A stretch of 64,000 nt of DNA from Natronoglomus mannanivorans (GTDB lineage: Archaea > Halobacteriota > Halobacteria > Halobacteriales > Natrialbaceae). Below the pieces are notes generated by a model. That model saw only the letters and a list, made by a program, of their open reading frames with translations, did not search any database and was not told where the DNA came from. Shown in pieces: positions 18,110 to 26,873 of the stretch. The position numbers were made by a program, and so were the translations under genes. The first letter of the stretch is position 1. Each line of letters begins with the position of its first letter. The stretch lies in contig JAOPKB010000006.1 of assembly GCA_025517485.1 (NCBI GenBank), positions 62,001 to 126,000 of the forward strand, in the 5' to 3' direction.

Positions 18110-19081
18110 ATGCCATTGTCCACGGAAGCGGTTCAGGATCACCTCCGCGGCGTCGCGGTGGGTCTCCTGACACCGTTCGACGCCGATCTCGAGATCGAGC
18201 ATTCGAAACTCGAGGACAACGCACGGACGCTCTACGGGGAGGGGATCCGAACGTTTCTCGCGACCGCGAATATCAGCGAATATCACTCGCTCTCTCAGGA
18301 GGAACGGATCGCCGTCGCCGAGACGAGCGTCGACGCGCTCCCCGAGGACGCGTGTGTCCTCGCCGGCGTCGGCGGGAGCACGGCCGACGCGACGGAACTC
18401 GTTCGGAACTACGAACGCATCGGTGCCGACGCCATGATGATCATGCCGCCAGACCACACGTACCTCCACGAGCGGGGTCTCCTCGAGTACTACCGCGAAC
18501 TCGCCGCCGTCACCGACCGGCCACTCGTGCCTTACGTCCGCGGTTTCGACCCGTCGGTGGAGTACCTCGGCGACCTCACCCGGATCGACGGCGTCGTCGG
18601 CATCAAGTACGCGCTAGCGGACGCGGTCAAACTCGGTGCCGGTATCGCCGCTGGCGACGACGACGTCGTCTGGGTCGACGGTCTCGCGGAGCCGTTCGCA
18701 CTCTCCTTCTGGGCCGAGGGTGCCGAGGGCTTCTCCGCCGGCGTCAGTAACTTTCGCCCCGAGATCGGACTGGCGTTGTTCGACGCCCTCTCGGCGGGTG
18801 ACTGGGAACGCGCCCGTGCGCTCCGAAACGCCTGTCTCCCCTATCAGAACTTCCGCGACGAGTGCGGCGAGAACAACGAGATCGCCGGTGCAGTGAGCGT
18901 CTCAGCGGTCAAGAAGGGCCTCGAGTTAGCCGGCCTCTACGGCGGCGAGGTCCGCGAACCGATCCGACCGCTCTCCGCCGACGACGAGCGACGGGCCGAG
19001 GAACTGTACGGCCAACTGGACGACGATATCGCCAGTCTCGTCGACGGGGAACGAGAGTCTGGCTCACACGAGCCCTCGTGA
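18110..19081 (+). CDS. DapA-superfamily aldolase/dehydratase (KDG aldolase or 5-dehydro-4-deoxyglucarate dehydratase type)
   Basis: The 323-residue TIM-barrel protein has the family features VGLLTPFDADLEI, EGIRTFLATANISEYHSL (where DapA has the GTTGE turn) and a Tyr in the segment PLVPYVRGFD. The Schiff-base Lys is in GVVGIKYA. Members cleave or dehydrate 2-keto-3-deoxy sugar acids. Together with a uronate-dehydrogenase-like enzyme and a lactonase nearby, a role as 5-dehydro-4-deoxyglucarate dehydratase feeding 2-oxoglutarate semialdehyde is attractive. KDG aldolase is the alternative. The TATA-like TTTATG about 30 nt before the start suggests a leaderless mRNA. The C-terminal tail is polar and variable. 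Confidence 0.82.
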   Translation: MPLSTEAVQDHLRGVAVGLLTPFDADLEIEHSKLEDNARTLYGEGIRTFLATANISEYHSLSQEERIAVAETSVDALPEDACVLAGVGGSTADATELVRNYERIGADAMMIMPPDHTYLHERGLLEYYRELAAVTDRPLVPYVRGFDPSVEYLGDLTRIDGVVGIKYALADAVKLGAGIAAGDDDVVWVDGLAEPFALSFWAEGAEGFSAGVSNFRPEIGLALFDALSAGDWERARALRNACLPYQNFRDECGENNEIAGAVSVSAVKKGLELAGLYGGEVREPIRPLSADDERRAEELYGQLDDDIASLVDGERESGSHEPS

Positions 19082-19272
19082 CTTACTCGGTCGACTTCAC
19101 ACGGATGCCCGAGTCGGTTCGTCTCGAGTCTCGCTGGCAGTCGTGACGTCGGTTGTACGTCCCTACGCACGTCTGTGCCTTCTGCAGCGCCACTGTGTCG
19201 TCGATACGATTCCGTCAAGAAACGTCGAGGGTGACGTAGACGAGGTCACTGGGAGCACAAAAACGACGAGAA

Positions 19273-20046
19273 CTACGAGAACTTGGTATTGAGTTCGATG
19301 ACGTTCGCCGCACGCGTGACGTACTCGGGGAGTTCGTCGTGGATTCGGTCGTCGGTGAACCGACTCGAGGGGCCGGTGATGCTGACTGCCCCGAGGATCG
19401 TCTCCTCGTTTCGAACAGGGGCGGCGACACACCGCAGACCCTCGATGTTCTCCTCGTCGTCGATCCCGTAGCCGCGTTCGGAAATCTCCTCGAGTTCGTC
19501 GTAGAGTTCCTCGGGACCGGTGATCGTCTGGGACGTGATTTGCTCGAACTCGGTGTTGCGGACGATCTCCTCGGTTCGCTCGGGCGGGAGGTACGCGAGG
19601 ATCGTCTTTCCGAGTGACGTCGAGTACATCGGCTGTTGCATCCCGACTTGGGAGGCCGTCACGACCGCCCTCTCGCCGGTGGCCTTGTAGAGGTAGGACA
19701 CCTGCCCGTGTTCTTCCAGTCCGAACTGGGCGATCTCGCCGGTTTCGGCCGCCAGCGCCTCGACTTCGTCCTGGATTACGTCGTAGTTGCCGACCTGATC
19801 GCGAACGTCCGCCGCCATGTCGAGAATCCGCAGACTCAATCGGTAGCCGTCTCCGTCACGGACGATAATCTTGCGCTCTTCGAGCGTCTGAAGGTGGCTA
19901 TGGACCGTACTCTTGGAGTGACCGAGCTCGTCGGCGAGTTCGGTCACGCCGATACGATCTCGCTCCTGGAGGGTTTCGATGATGTTGAACGCGATTTGTA
20001 CTGATCGGATGGTGCGCCCCGATCGTCCGTCCGGCGTGAGCGTCAT
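19273..20046 (-). CDS. IclR-family transcriptional regulator
   Basis: The 257-residue regulator has an N-terminal winged helix (IAFNIIETLQ..VTELADELGHSKSTVHSHLQTLEERKI, residues about 18-60). The GAF-like effector domain has TSLGKTILAYLP and a C-terminal AAPVRNEETILGAVSITGP, as in IclR proteins. IclR members in haloarchaea control sugar catabolism. It lies between the catabolic genes and the first lyase gene. Its own promoter (20047-20100) holds GGGAAC and TTCCC half-sites around a TATA-like box, which resemble the palindromes elsewhere in the island and suggest autoregulation. Confidence 0.9.
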   Translation of the reverse strand: MTLTPDGRSGRTIRSVQIAFNIIETLQERDRIGVTELADELGHSKSTVHSHLQTLEERKIIVRDGDGYRLSLRILDMAADVRDQVGNYDVIQDEVEALAAETGEIAQFGLEEHGQVSYLYKATGERAVVTASQVGMQQPMYSTSLGKTILAYLPPERTEEIVRNTEFEQITSQTITGPEELYDELEEISERGYGIDDEENIEGLRCVAAPVRNEETILGAVSITGPSSRFTDDRIHDELPEYVTRAANVIELNTKFS

Positions 20047-20065
20047 GTTTCACGTGACACTCGGG

Positions 20066-20076
20066 AATAATATAAG
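20066..20076 (-). promoter_or_regulatory. TATA-like box of iclR
   Basis: On the minus strand this reads CTTATATTATT, 20-30 nt before the iclR start codon. It is flanked by GGGAACG upstream and TTCCCG downstream, half-sites of the island palindrome. Confidence 0.45.
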
Positions 20077-20187
20077 TCGTTCCCCCGATAGAGGACGATT
20101 GCATTCCCTGTACCGCGCTGACAGTGTGTGCTCACAACCCTCGGCGAGCGGTTTCCCGCTGCTCGGCGTGGTCGTCCGGCCGTCGGA

Positions 20188-20206
20188 TGTTCCCCTCTCC
20201 CGAACG
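20188..20206. promoter_or_regulatory. Palindrome TGTTCCCCTCTCCCGAACG
   Basis: It has GTTC-N9-GAAC geometry like the sites at 389, 5032 and 5188. An imperfect second site follows at 20211-20228 with a one-base-longer spacer. Both lie between iclR and the large lyase gene. Confidence 0.4.
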
Positions 20207-20940
20207 AATTATTCCTCTCAGGGGGAACTCGCTCGTCATTTCGTGCCACCACTATTCGCACTTTGTCCCAGAATCACGGTTCGAGATCCTCGGTCGATCC
20301 GGCGACGATCGGCTCTCGCTCGTTGGTGACCGCTTCCAGCGATCTGTCGTCCGTTCGAGTGAGACGTTCGTTTCACGGCTTCGAACGACCGTTTCGCATT
20401 CGTTACGAAACGATTGCAGCGATCGAGACGCCCCGAGTTTACAGCCGTACGCGTGTAATATTTCGGTGGTCGGGAACCGTGTACGTATCGACGGGCCAGC
20501 TGGTTCGGGTTCGAGTTCGCTATCGGCGGAGCAAATTCGTCGTATCGCAGGCAGAGGACCGTGAGTACCGGCTGTTCAAAGGTGATCGACCACTCGACGA
20601 GTAAATCCCGAGGAACCGTCCTCGCGACGGCGGTCCCCGCCCGTCGTGACACTCGTACTCGGTACTCGAGGGGCTGATCGGCCCTCGAGTCGACGCGTGT
20701 GCTCGGTCACCGATACGGAGGCCACGTTCCCGTTTGCCGAATGGCACTGTCCTTTGCTCGCACGAAAATAGTCTATCGTTGCACGAACGGCCCCCTGCTA
20801 CTCGGGTCCGAGTCGGTCGCTCTCCTAAACGCCTGCTCCGGGTACTAACGCCCGTGTGATTCGATCACCGCCGATTCCGATCCTGAAGTCTCCACCGATT
20901 TAATTCTGCATACAAGTATATTGTATTTTTAAACCTAGAA

Positions 20941-20980
20941 AATATTTATAACATCCCGAGTCAGAATTTATACTGGAGGT
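20941..20980 (+). promoter_or_regulatory. Promoter and Shine-Dalgarno of first lyase
   Basis: The TATA-like AATATTTATA at 20941-20950 is followed by GGAGGT at 20975-20980, five nt before the ATG at 20986. The strong Shine-Dalgarno sequence decides the start codon and implies a leadered transcript, unlike the leaderless genes nearby. Confidence 0.5.
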
Positions 20981-20985
20981 TACGA

Positions 20986-23900
20986 ATGCAACACAATAGA
21001 CGGACGTTCCTTCGAACGGTCGGTGCAGGGAGCCTCGGTACGGTCGTGGCAACGAAACACGTCGGTGCAACGGTCGATACAGGGATTACGATCGACGGTG
21101 CCGGCGAGGACATCTGGAACGACGCCGACGCCTTCCACTACTACTTCGACGACGTCGAGGGCGACTTCGACGCGGTCGTGAGAGTCGACTCGATCGAAGC
21201 CACGAGCGACTGGGCGAAAGCCGGATTGATGGTTCGAGACGGACTCGCAGCCGGCGCGGCGAACGCCATGATCCGTACGACGCCGGGTCACGATACGTCA
21301 GTCCAGTGGCGCTCGAGTGCCGGTGCGGACGCCGTAAGCACCACCTCGGATGGCGGGGAAGCCCAGAGTGAGGTCGCCGGTGGGACGATCGACGCCGACT
21401 GGCAGCGCCTCGTTCGAGAGGGTGATACGCTATCGGCGTACGCGTCGAGTGATGGCGACGAGTGGACGCTCGTTGCGGAGCTGTCGAGTGGGGAGGTCTC
21501 GCTCGAGGACACCGTGTCGCTGGGGCTCGCGGTCACCAGTCACAACCCGGGGATGCTCTGTGAGGCCGAATTCTCGGCGCTCTCGGGTGTCGAACCCACG
21601 TACAGCGACGACGTGGGCGACGTCGAGGTCGCTGGCAGCGTCTCTGTCGAGGCCGAGCCAGCTCCGGAGCCGGCATCGGACGTCACGATCAACGGTGCCG
21701 GCGAGGACATCTGGAACGATGCCGACGCCTTCCACTACTACTTCGACGACGTCGAGGGAGACTTCGACGCGGTCGTGAGAGTCGACTCGATCGAAGACAC
21801 GAGTGACTGGGCGAAAGCCGGATTGATGGCTCGAGATGGACTGGCGGCCGACACGGCCAACGTCATGATCCGTACGACGCCGGGCCACGATACGTCGGTC
21901 CAGTGGCGCTCGAGTGCCAGTGTGGACACTGTGAGTACGACCTCGGATGGCGGGGAAGCCCAGCGTGAGGTCAGCGGCGGGACGGTCGACGCCGACTGGC
22001 AGCGTCTCGTTCGAGAGGGTGATACGCTATCGGCGTACGTGTCGACTGATGGTGACGAGTGGACGCTCGTTGCGGAGCTGTCGAGTGGGGAGGTCTCGCT
22101 CGGGGACTCCGTGTCGCTGGGGCTCGCGGTCACCAGTCACAACCCGGGGACGCTCTGTGAGGCCGAATTCTCGGAGCTCGCGGGCGTCGAGCCGGCCTAC
22201 AACGACGACGTCGGTCTCGTCGAGGTCGCCGGCAACGTCTCCGTCGAGACCGACCCGACTCCAGATCCGGATCCAGCTGTCTCTGTCTCGACCGGCTCGG
22301 CGTCGGCCGTGACGACCGATTCGGCGACGCTCTCGGGCAGTCTCGACGTGCTCGAAGACGTCGACTCGGCGACGGTTCACTTCGAATATCGCGAGCGTGC
22401 AACGAGTGCGTGGAACGAAACGGACGGTCAGACGCTGTCTTCGGCCGGCTCGTTCGACGCGGACGTCACCGGGCTCTCCGCCGACACGGAGTACGAGTTC
22501 CGTGCGGTTGCGGTCGCCGACGACGTCTCGGACACCGGATCGACGACCACCTTCACGACCGACGAACCGTCGGAACCGGGGATCGTCACGGTCGAGGGGG
22601 CCGGCGAAGACATCTGGAACGACGCCGACGAGTTCCACTACTACTTCACCGAGGTGAGCGGGGACTTCGACGCCGTCGTCCACGTCGACGACCAGGAAGA
22701 CACTGACGGCTGGGCGAAGTCCGGTCTGATGGTCCGGGAGTCACTCGAGGACGACGCGACGAACGCGATGGTTCGGACCACGCCGGGCAACGACACCTCC
22801 GTCAGCTGGCGACCCGAGACCGGCGCCGACGCCGGGAGTACTACCTCGGATCTGGGCGAGGATCTCACGGCGGTCGACGGTGGGACACTCGACGTCTACT
22901 GGCAGCGGCTGGTCCGCACCGGTGACACGATTCGAGCCTACGGGGCCCAGAGCCCGGACGACTGGACGCTCATCGTCGAGCTCACCGAAGACGAAATCGA
23001 TCTCTCCGACGACGGATTCCTGGGTCTCGCGGTCACGAGTGCCAGCCCCGGGACCCTCTGTGCGACGGAATTCTCGAGTCTGACGGGCGTCGAGCCGACA
23101 CACAACCAGGACGTCGGCGACGTCGACGTTGCAGGAAGCGTCACCGACACCGGCGGCGACCCGATCGACGTCGACCCGCTGGTCCTGACCGACCAGCCCA
23201 CCGACGTCGGCGAAACGACGGTAACCGCACACGGCACACTCGAGGCGATGGGGAACAGCGACTCGGTTGTCGTCGGCTTCGAGTACCGTCGAGTGGGTGC
23301 GTCGACCTGGCAGGAGACGGCCATCGAATCGCTGTCGTCGGCCGGTTCGTTCAGTCGGCAGATCGACGGTCTCGACCACGAGACCGAGTACGAGATCCGT
23401 GCGGTCGCCGTCGGTACGGACGGACAGTCCGACGATGGGCTGGCTATTACCGCCACTACGCTCGGCCCTGACTCCGATCCCATCGTCCACACTGGCGACA
23501 TTTCGAACGTCTCTCCGTCTTCGGCGACGCTCACGGCTTTCCTCGAGGACGTCGGCGGGCACGCCACGTCCGCCGAGGTGTTCGCCGAGATTCGCGAGGT
23601 CGGTGCGAGTGACTGGATCGAAAGCGACAGACAAACCCTCGAGTCCGGCGAGGAGTTCGTCGTGACGATGACCGGATTGACTCCCGAGACCGAGTACGAG
23701 GTGCGGGCGGCGGCCGTGGCCGACGACGGCGACACCGACATCGGTGAACCGATTACGTTCACGACGCCGGAAGCGGACCCGGTCGTTTCGACGGATTCCG
23801 CGACGGCCGTGACGGGCGAGTCGGCGACATTGAACGGATCCGTGGACCTCGGCGGTGCATCCTCGGCTGCCGTCTCCTTCGAGTACCGCGAAGTCGGCGA

Positions 23901-25332
23901 CGACGAGTGGGCCGCAACCGACCCGGAGACGAGAACGTCCAGCGGGACGTTCAGCCGGACCGTGGGCTCTCTCTCGAGTCAGGCCGACCACGAGTTCCGC
24001 GCGGTCGTAGAGATCGACGGCGATGTCCGCGAGGGGTCCGTCGAGACGTTCACGACCGAGGAGCGAGACCCGGTCGCCGAAGGGCGGGTAACGGTCGGTA
24101 ACATCGGGGCCAACTCACCGAGTTCCGAACTCGCCCCCAACGACGGGTTCGCCGACACCAGCTGGATTGCCGACGAGGAGTTCGTGGTCCTTCGGGTGAC
24201 CAACCTCGACGCCACCGGCGAGGGATCGCTCAAGTGGGCTATCGAGTCCAATCTGGGGGACATCGGTCTAGAAGAGGGGGCGTCCCGGCTGATCGTCTTC
24301 GAGGTCGGCGGCGTCATCGACCTCCAGAACACCGACATCGACGGCGACTCGCGCAAGAACATCTACGTTGCAGGCCAGACCGCCCCGCCGCCGGGGATCA
24401 CGATCATTCGATCGGACAAACCGGGCGTGGAGTTCGACGAGGCGAACCAGTTCGTCCAGCACATTCGGTCGATGCCGGGCGATCAGACAAGCGACGCTGC
24501 CGACGCGATGGTCGCCGGCGACAACGCCTACAACGTCTGTTTCGACCACTGTTCGGTCTTCTTCGGCACCGAGGAGTCGATGTCTGTCAACGCTGGCAGT
24601 GACAGTGCGGACATCACCTTCAGTAACAACATTATGGCGCTGCCGCTGTTCGACGCACCCGTCCACTCCGACCCGACGCGGGCCTACGGGACGCTGTTCG
24701 GTAACGGAATGGATAGAGGGGCGATCCTCGGGAACCTCTACGCACACACGTGGAGTCGCAACCCTCGACTCAAGGGTGGAACGGAGGCGATGGTCGCCAA
24801 CAACGTCTGGTACAACTTCGAGAACGGAATGCGTATCGGCGACGATCAGGACGACCCCAACTACGTCAACTCCGTCGGCAACCGCTACATCGCTGGTGAG
24901 GCGGCTGACTTCGACCAGCCGATCGTCTACACCGAACACGACGAAAGCGACCCACCGATCCACATCTACCTCGCGGACAACGAGTACGACGACGGCTACA
25001 CCCTCATCGACGAGGACGACGTCTGGGAAATCGAGGACGAACCGATCGACGAGTACTGGCCCGACAACTTCTCCCCGATGGACGGCGACCCGCTCGAGCA
25101 CGCCCTCTCGAACGCCGGTGCCCGACCCGCCGAACGGATCGACCTCGAAGAGCAGGTGCTCGCGGACGTCCAGAACGGCACCGGTGAGATCATCGACAGC
25201 CAGGACGAGGTCGGCGGCTACCCCGACCTCCCGTCGACTACCCGCGAACTCGAGATTCCCGACGGCGACATCACCGACTGGCTGATCCAACACACCAGAG
25301 CCGTCGAACTCGGCGAGGAACCGCCGAACTGA
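20986..25332 (+). CDS. Giant exported multidomain pectate lyase (PL1-like)
   Basis: The 1448-residue protein has a Tat leader (NRRTFLRTVGAGS). It carries three copies of a domain of about 165 residues starting GAGEDIWNDAD (about residues 30-195, 232-395 and 534-700). This domain resembles DUF1349/concanavalin-A-like carbohydrate-binding sandwiches. Four fibronectin-III-like domains lie at about 428-525, 727-826, 827-927 and 928-1025. The C-terminal catalytic beta-helix (about 1030-1448) shows VTNLDATGEGSLKWAIE, IYVAGQTAPPPGITI, VCFDHCS and a SRNPRLKGG segment matching the PL1 catalytic-Arg region. It should cleave pectate outside the cell while bound through its repeats. No lipobox or obvious C-terminal anchor is present, so it is probably secreted. 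Copies 1 and 2 are nearly identical at DNA level, indicating recent duplication. Confidence 0.88.
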   Translation: MQHNRRTFLRTVGAGSLGTVVATKHVGATVDTGITIDGAGEDIWNDADAFHYYFDDVEGDFDAVVRVDSIEATSDWAKAGLMVRDGLAAGAANAMIRTTPGHDTSVQWRSSAGADAVSTTSDGGEAQSEVAGGTIDADWQRLVREGDTLSAYASSDGDEWTLVAELSSGEVSLEDTVSLGLAVTSHNPGMLCEAEFSALSGVEPTYSDDVGDVEVAGSVSVEAEPAPEPASDVTINGAGEDIWNDADAFHYYFDDVEGDFDAVVRVDSIEDTSDWAKAGLMARDGLAADTANVMIRTTPGHDTSVQWRSSASVDTVSTTSDGGEAQREVSGGTVDADWQRLVREGDTLSAYVSTDGDEWTLVAELSSGEVSLGDSVSLGLAVTSHNPGTLCEAEFSELAGVEPAYNDDVGLVEVAGNVSVETDPTPDPDPAVSVSTGSASAVTTDSATLSGSLDVLEDVDSATVHFEYRERATSAWNETDGQTLSSAGSFDADVTGLSADTEYEFRAVAVADDVSDTGSTTTFTTDEPSEPGIVTVEGAGEDIWNDADEFHYYFTEVSGDFDAVVHVDDQEDTDGWAKSGLMVRESLEDDATNAMVRTTPGNDTSVSWRPETGADAGSTTSDLGEDLTAVDGGTLDVYWQRLVRTGDTIRAYGAQSPDDWTLIVELTEDEIDLSDDGFLGLAVTSASPGTLCATEFSSLTGVEPTHNQDVGDVDVAGSVTDTGGDPIDVDPLVLTDQPTDVGETTVTAHGTLEAMGNSDSVVVGFEYRRVGASTWQETAIESLSSAGSFSRQIDGLDHETEYEIRAVAVGTDGQSDDGLAITATTLGPDSDPIVHTGDISNVSPSSATLTAFLEDVGGHATSAEVFAEIREVGASDWIESDRQTLESGEEFVVTMTGLTPETEYEVRAAAVADDGDTDIGEPITFTTPEADPVVSTDSATAVTGESATLNGSVDLGGASSAAVSFEYREVGDDEWAATDPETRTSSGTFSRTVGSLSSQADHEFRAVVEIDGDVREGSVETFTTEERDPVAEGRVTVGNIGANSPSSELAPNDGFADTSWIADEEFVVLRVTNLDATGEGSLKWAIESNLGDIGLEEGASRLIVFEVGGVIDLQNTDIDGDSRKNIYVAGQTAPPPGITIIRSDKPGVEFDEANQFVQHIRSMPGDQTSDAADAMVAGDNAYNVCFDHCSVFFGTEESMSVNAGSDSADITFSNNIMALPLFDAPVHSDPTRAYGTLFGNGMDRGAILGNLYAHTWSRNPRLKGGTEAMVANNVWYNFENGMRIGDDQDDPNYVNSVGNRYIAGEAADFDQPIVYTEHDESDPPIHIYLADNEYDDGYTLIDEDDVWEIEDEPIDEYWPDNFSPMDGDPLEHALSNAGARPAERIDLEEQVLADVQNGTGEIIDSQDEVGGYPDLPSTTRELEIPDGDITDWLIQHTRAVELGEEPPN
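21085..21600 (+). repeat. Domain repeat copy 1 (ConA/DUF1349-like)
   Basis: In-gene tandem repeat. This copy and the one at about 21680-22200 match over long runs of DNA (for example around GACATCTGGAACGA and CTCGTTCGAGAGGGTGATAC). A third, more diverged copy is at about 22588-23105. Confidence 0.7.
21680..22200 (+). repeat. Domain repeat copy 2 (ConA/DUF1349-like)
   Basis: Near-identical to copy 1, with only scattered substitutions. The similarity could allow copy-number change by recombination. Confidence 0.7.
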
Positions 25333-25736
25333 TCGGATCGCGAGTGGGTGATCGACCACGATCCTACCCACGAATGCGGACCCACCCCCTGTGAAAACCG
25401 ATATTCGAACCCACCAGTCCGTGTTCGTGGGACGTTCTCGCGTTCGTGAGGCGCTCTAGGTTGTCGGTTCTCTCGACGTCTCGTCTCCGTCATTGGGCCG
25501 GACGCCGTGGCCCATCTCGTGACGGTCTTTCGAGGGCATCAATTGCATCCGTGATCTGTGCCTCTCACTACGACGTGATGGACTCTTGACTCGATGTGAC
25601 CTGAAGTCAGCTCTCGAGTCGCCGACCAGTATGGCTACTCGGTCGTAGGACGACTGTATATTAACATACAACTACTATTGTTGTCACCATAACGCAAGAG
25701 GTAAGTAGATCCTGACCGATTTTTGACGTATATTCC
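25333..25736. other. Intergenic, promoter of monooxygenase gene
   Basis: There is no plausible gene. The last 80 nt are AT-rich (TGTATATTAACATAC at about 25655) and probably carry the promoter of the gene at 25737. Confidence 0.45.
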
Positions 25737-26723
25737 ATGCAATTCGGAATCTTCCCCATCGAGGGCGGCGACCGGTGGACCGGCGTCGTCGAACAGTGTC
25801 AGTTGGCCGAAGACGTCGGCTTCGAAACCTGCTGGGTCAACGACCACCAGGCCACCGAGGGCGACAACTACTGGCCCTCCCCGCTGACTCGACTGACGAG
25901 TATCGCCGAAGGCACCGAGGACCTCGAGTTAGTCACGTCGGTCCTCATTTTGCCGCTGTATCACCCGCTACACGTCGCCCAGCGGGCGGCGATGCTAGAC
26001 AACATCTCGGACGGCCGCCTCACCCTGGGTGTCGGGCTGGGCTACGTCGAGAAGGAGTTCGACGCCTTCGGCGTTCCGATGGACGAACGCGCCGGGCGGA
26101 TGATCGAGGGGCTGCGCTTCATCGAGGAGTTCTTCGAGGCCGACGAGCCGATCAGCTTCGAGTGTCCGTTCTTCGAGGTCGAAGACTGGGAACCACTTCC
26201 CGAGACCGTCCAGGACCCGCGCCCGCCGCTGTGGATCGGCGGCTGGGGTGACAAACAGATCGGCCGGTCGGTCAAATTCTCCGACGCCTGGGTTCCCGGC
26301 GTCGTCGCCGACCTCGGCATCGTCGAGGACCGCAAAGAACTCCAGCAAAAACACATCGAGGACAGCGATCAGGAGTGGGACGAGATCGACCATCCCCTGA
26401 TGCGCGAGGCCGTCATCGCCGAAACCGAGGCGGAGGTCATGGAGCGCAAACAGTACCTCCACGAAACCTACCTCGAGGAGTACGGCGGGGAGTTCTCCCA
26501 CCCACTGATGACCGCCGACTCGGTCGAGGACTTCGAGGAACTCGCGGACGACCGCTTTATCTACGGGACGCCCGACCAGATCATCGAGCAGATCGAAGCA
26601 ATGCAAGAGCGGTTCCCGCTGGACCAGCTCGCGCTTCGCTTCCACCACTCGGGAATGTCAAAGGACCTCGTCGAAGACCAGATCCGACTGTTCGGCGAGG
26701 AAGTTATCCCCGCGTTCGACTGA
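25737..26723 (+). CDS. Luciferase-like monooxygenase (LLM, F420/FMN-dependent)
   Basis: The 328-residue TIM-barrel protein starts MQFGIFPIEGG. It has AEDVGFETCWVNDH, ELVTSVLILPLYHPLHVAQRAAMLD and the hallmark DGRLTLGVGLGYVEKEFDAFGV, which places it in the bacterial luciferase-like family. PPLWIGGWGDKQ and FIYGTPDQIIEQI complete the pattern. Haloarchaeal members commonly use reduced F420 or FMN. The substrate is unknown. It sits between two lyase genes, which could mean a link to methylated or modified pectin fragments or simply insertion of an unrelated gene. Confidence 0.85.
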   Translation: MQFGIFPIEGGDRWTGVVEQCQLAEDVGFETCWVNDHQATEGDNYWPSPLTRLTSIAEGTEDLELVTSVLILPLYHPLHVAQRAAMLDNISDGRLTLGVGLGYVEKEFDAFGVPMDERAGRMIEGLRFIEEFFEADEPISFECPFFEVEDWEPLPETVQDPRPPLWIGGWGDKQIGRSVKFSDAWVPGVVADLGIVEDRKELQQKHIEDSDQEWDEIDHPLMREAVIAETEAEVMERKQYLHETYLEEYGGEFSHPLMTADSVEDFEELADDRFIYGTPDQIIEQIEAMQERFPLDQLALRFHHSGMSKDLVEDQIRLFGEEVIPAFD

Positions 26724-26873
26724 GACGGACAGTCGATTGCCGTTTTCACGGCGTTTCGAGACGGTGTATCCGAAACGGTCGCCGACGTGTATATTCATCA
26801 CCATTCAACATTCAACAAAAATAAAATACGTATATATAATAGCCAATGGCAGTTGTCTGTGGTTACAGAACTC

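Larger units (their letters stand above)
20047..20985. other. Long control region between iclR and first lyase
   Basis: About 940 nt with no gene I trust. It contains the divergent iclR promoter, the palindrome at 20188-20206, a variant ATTCCTCTCAGGGGGAAC at 20211-20228 and a strongly AT-rich segment from 20900 to 20970. A frame at 20128-20604 is open on the plus strand, but its product is Arg-rich, has no recognised motif and mixed codon use. Confidence 0.5.

Noticed and set aside
20128..20604. 158-codon frame in the iclR-lyase gap
   Set aside because: Arg-rich product with no motif and mixed codon use; overlapping frames are equally open. A decayed gene remains possible.
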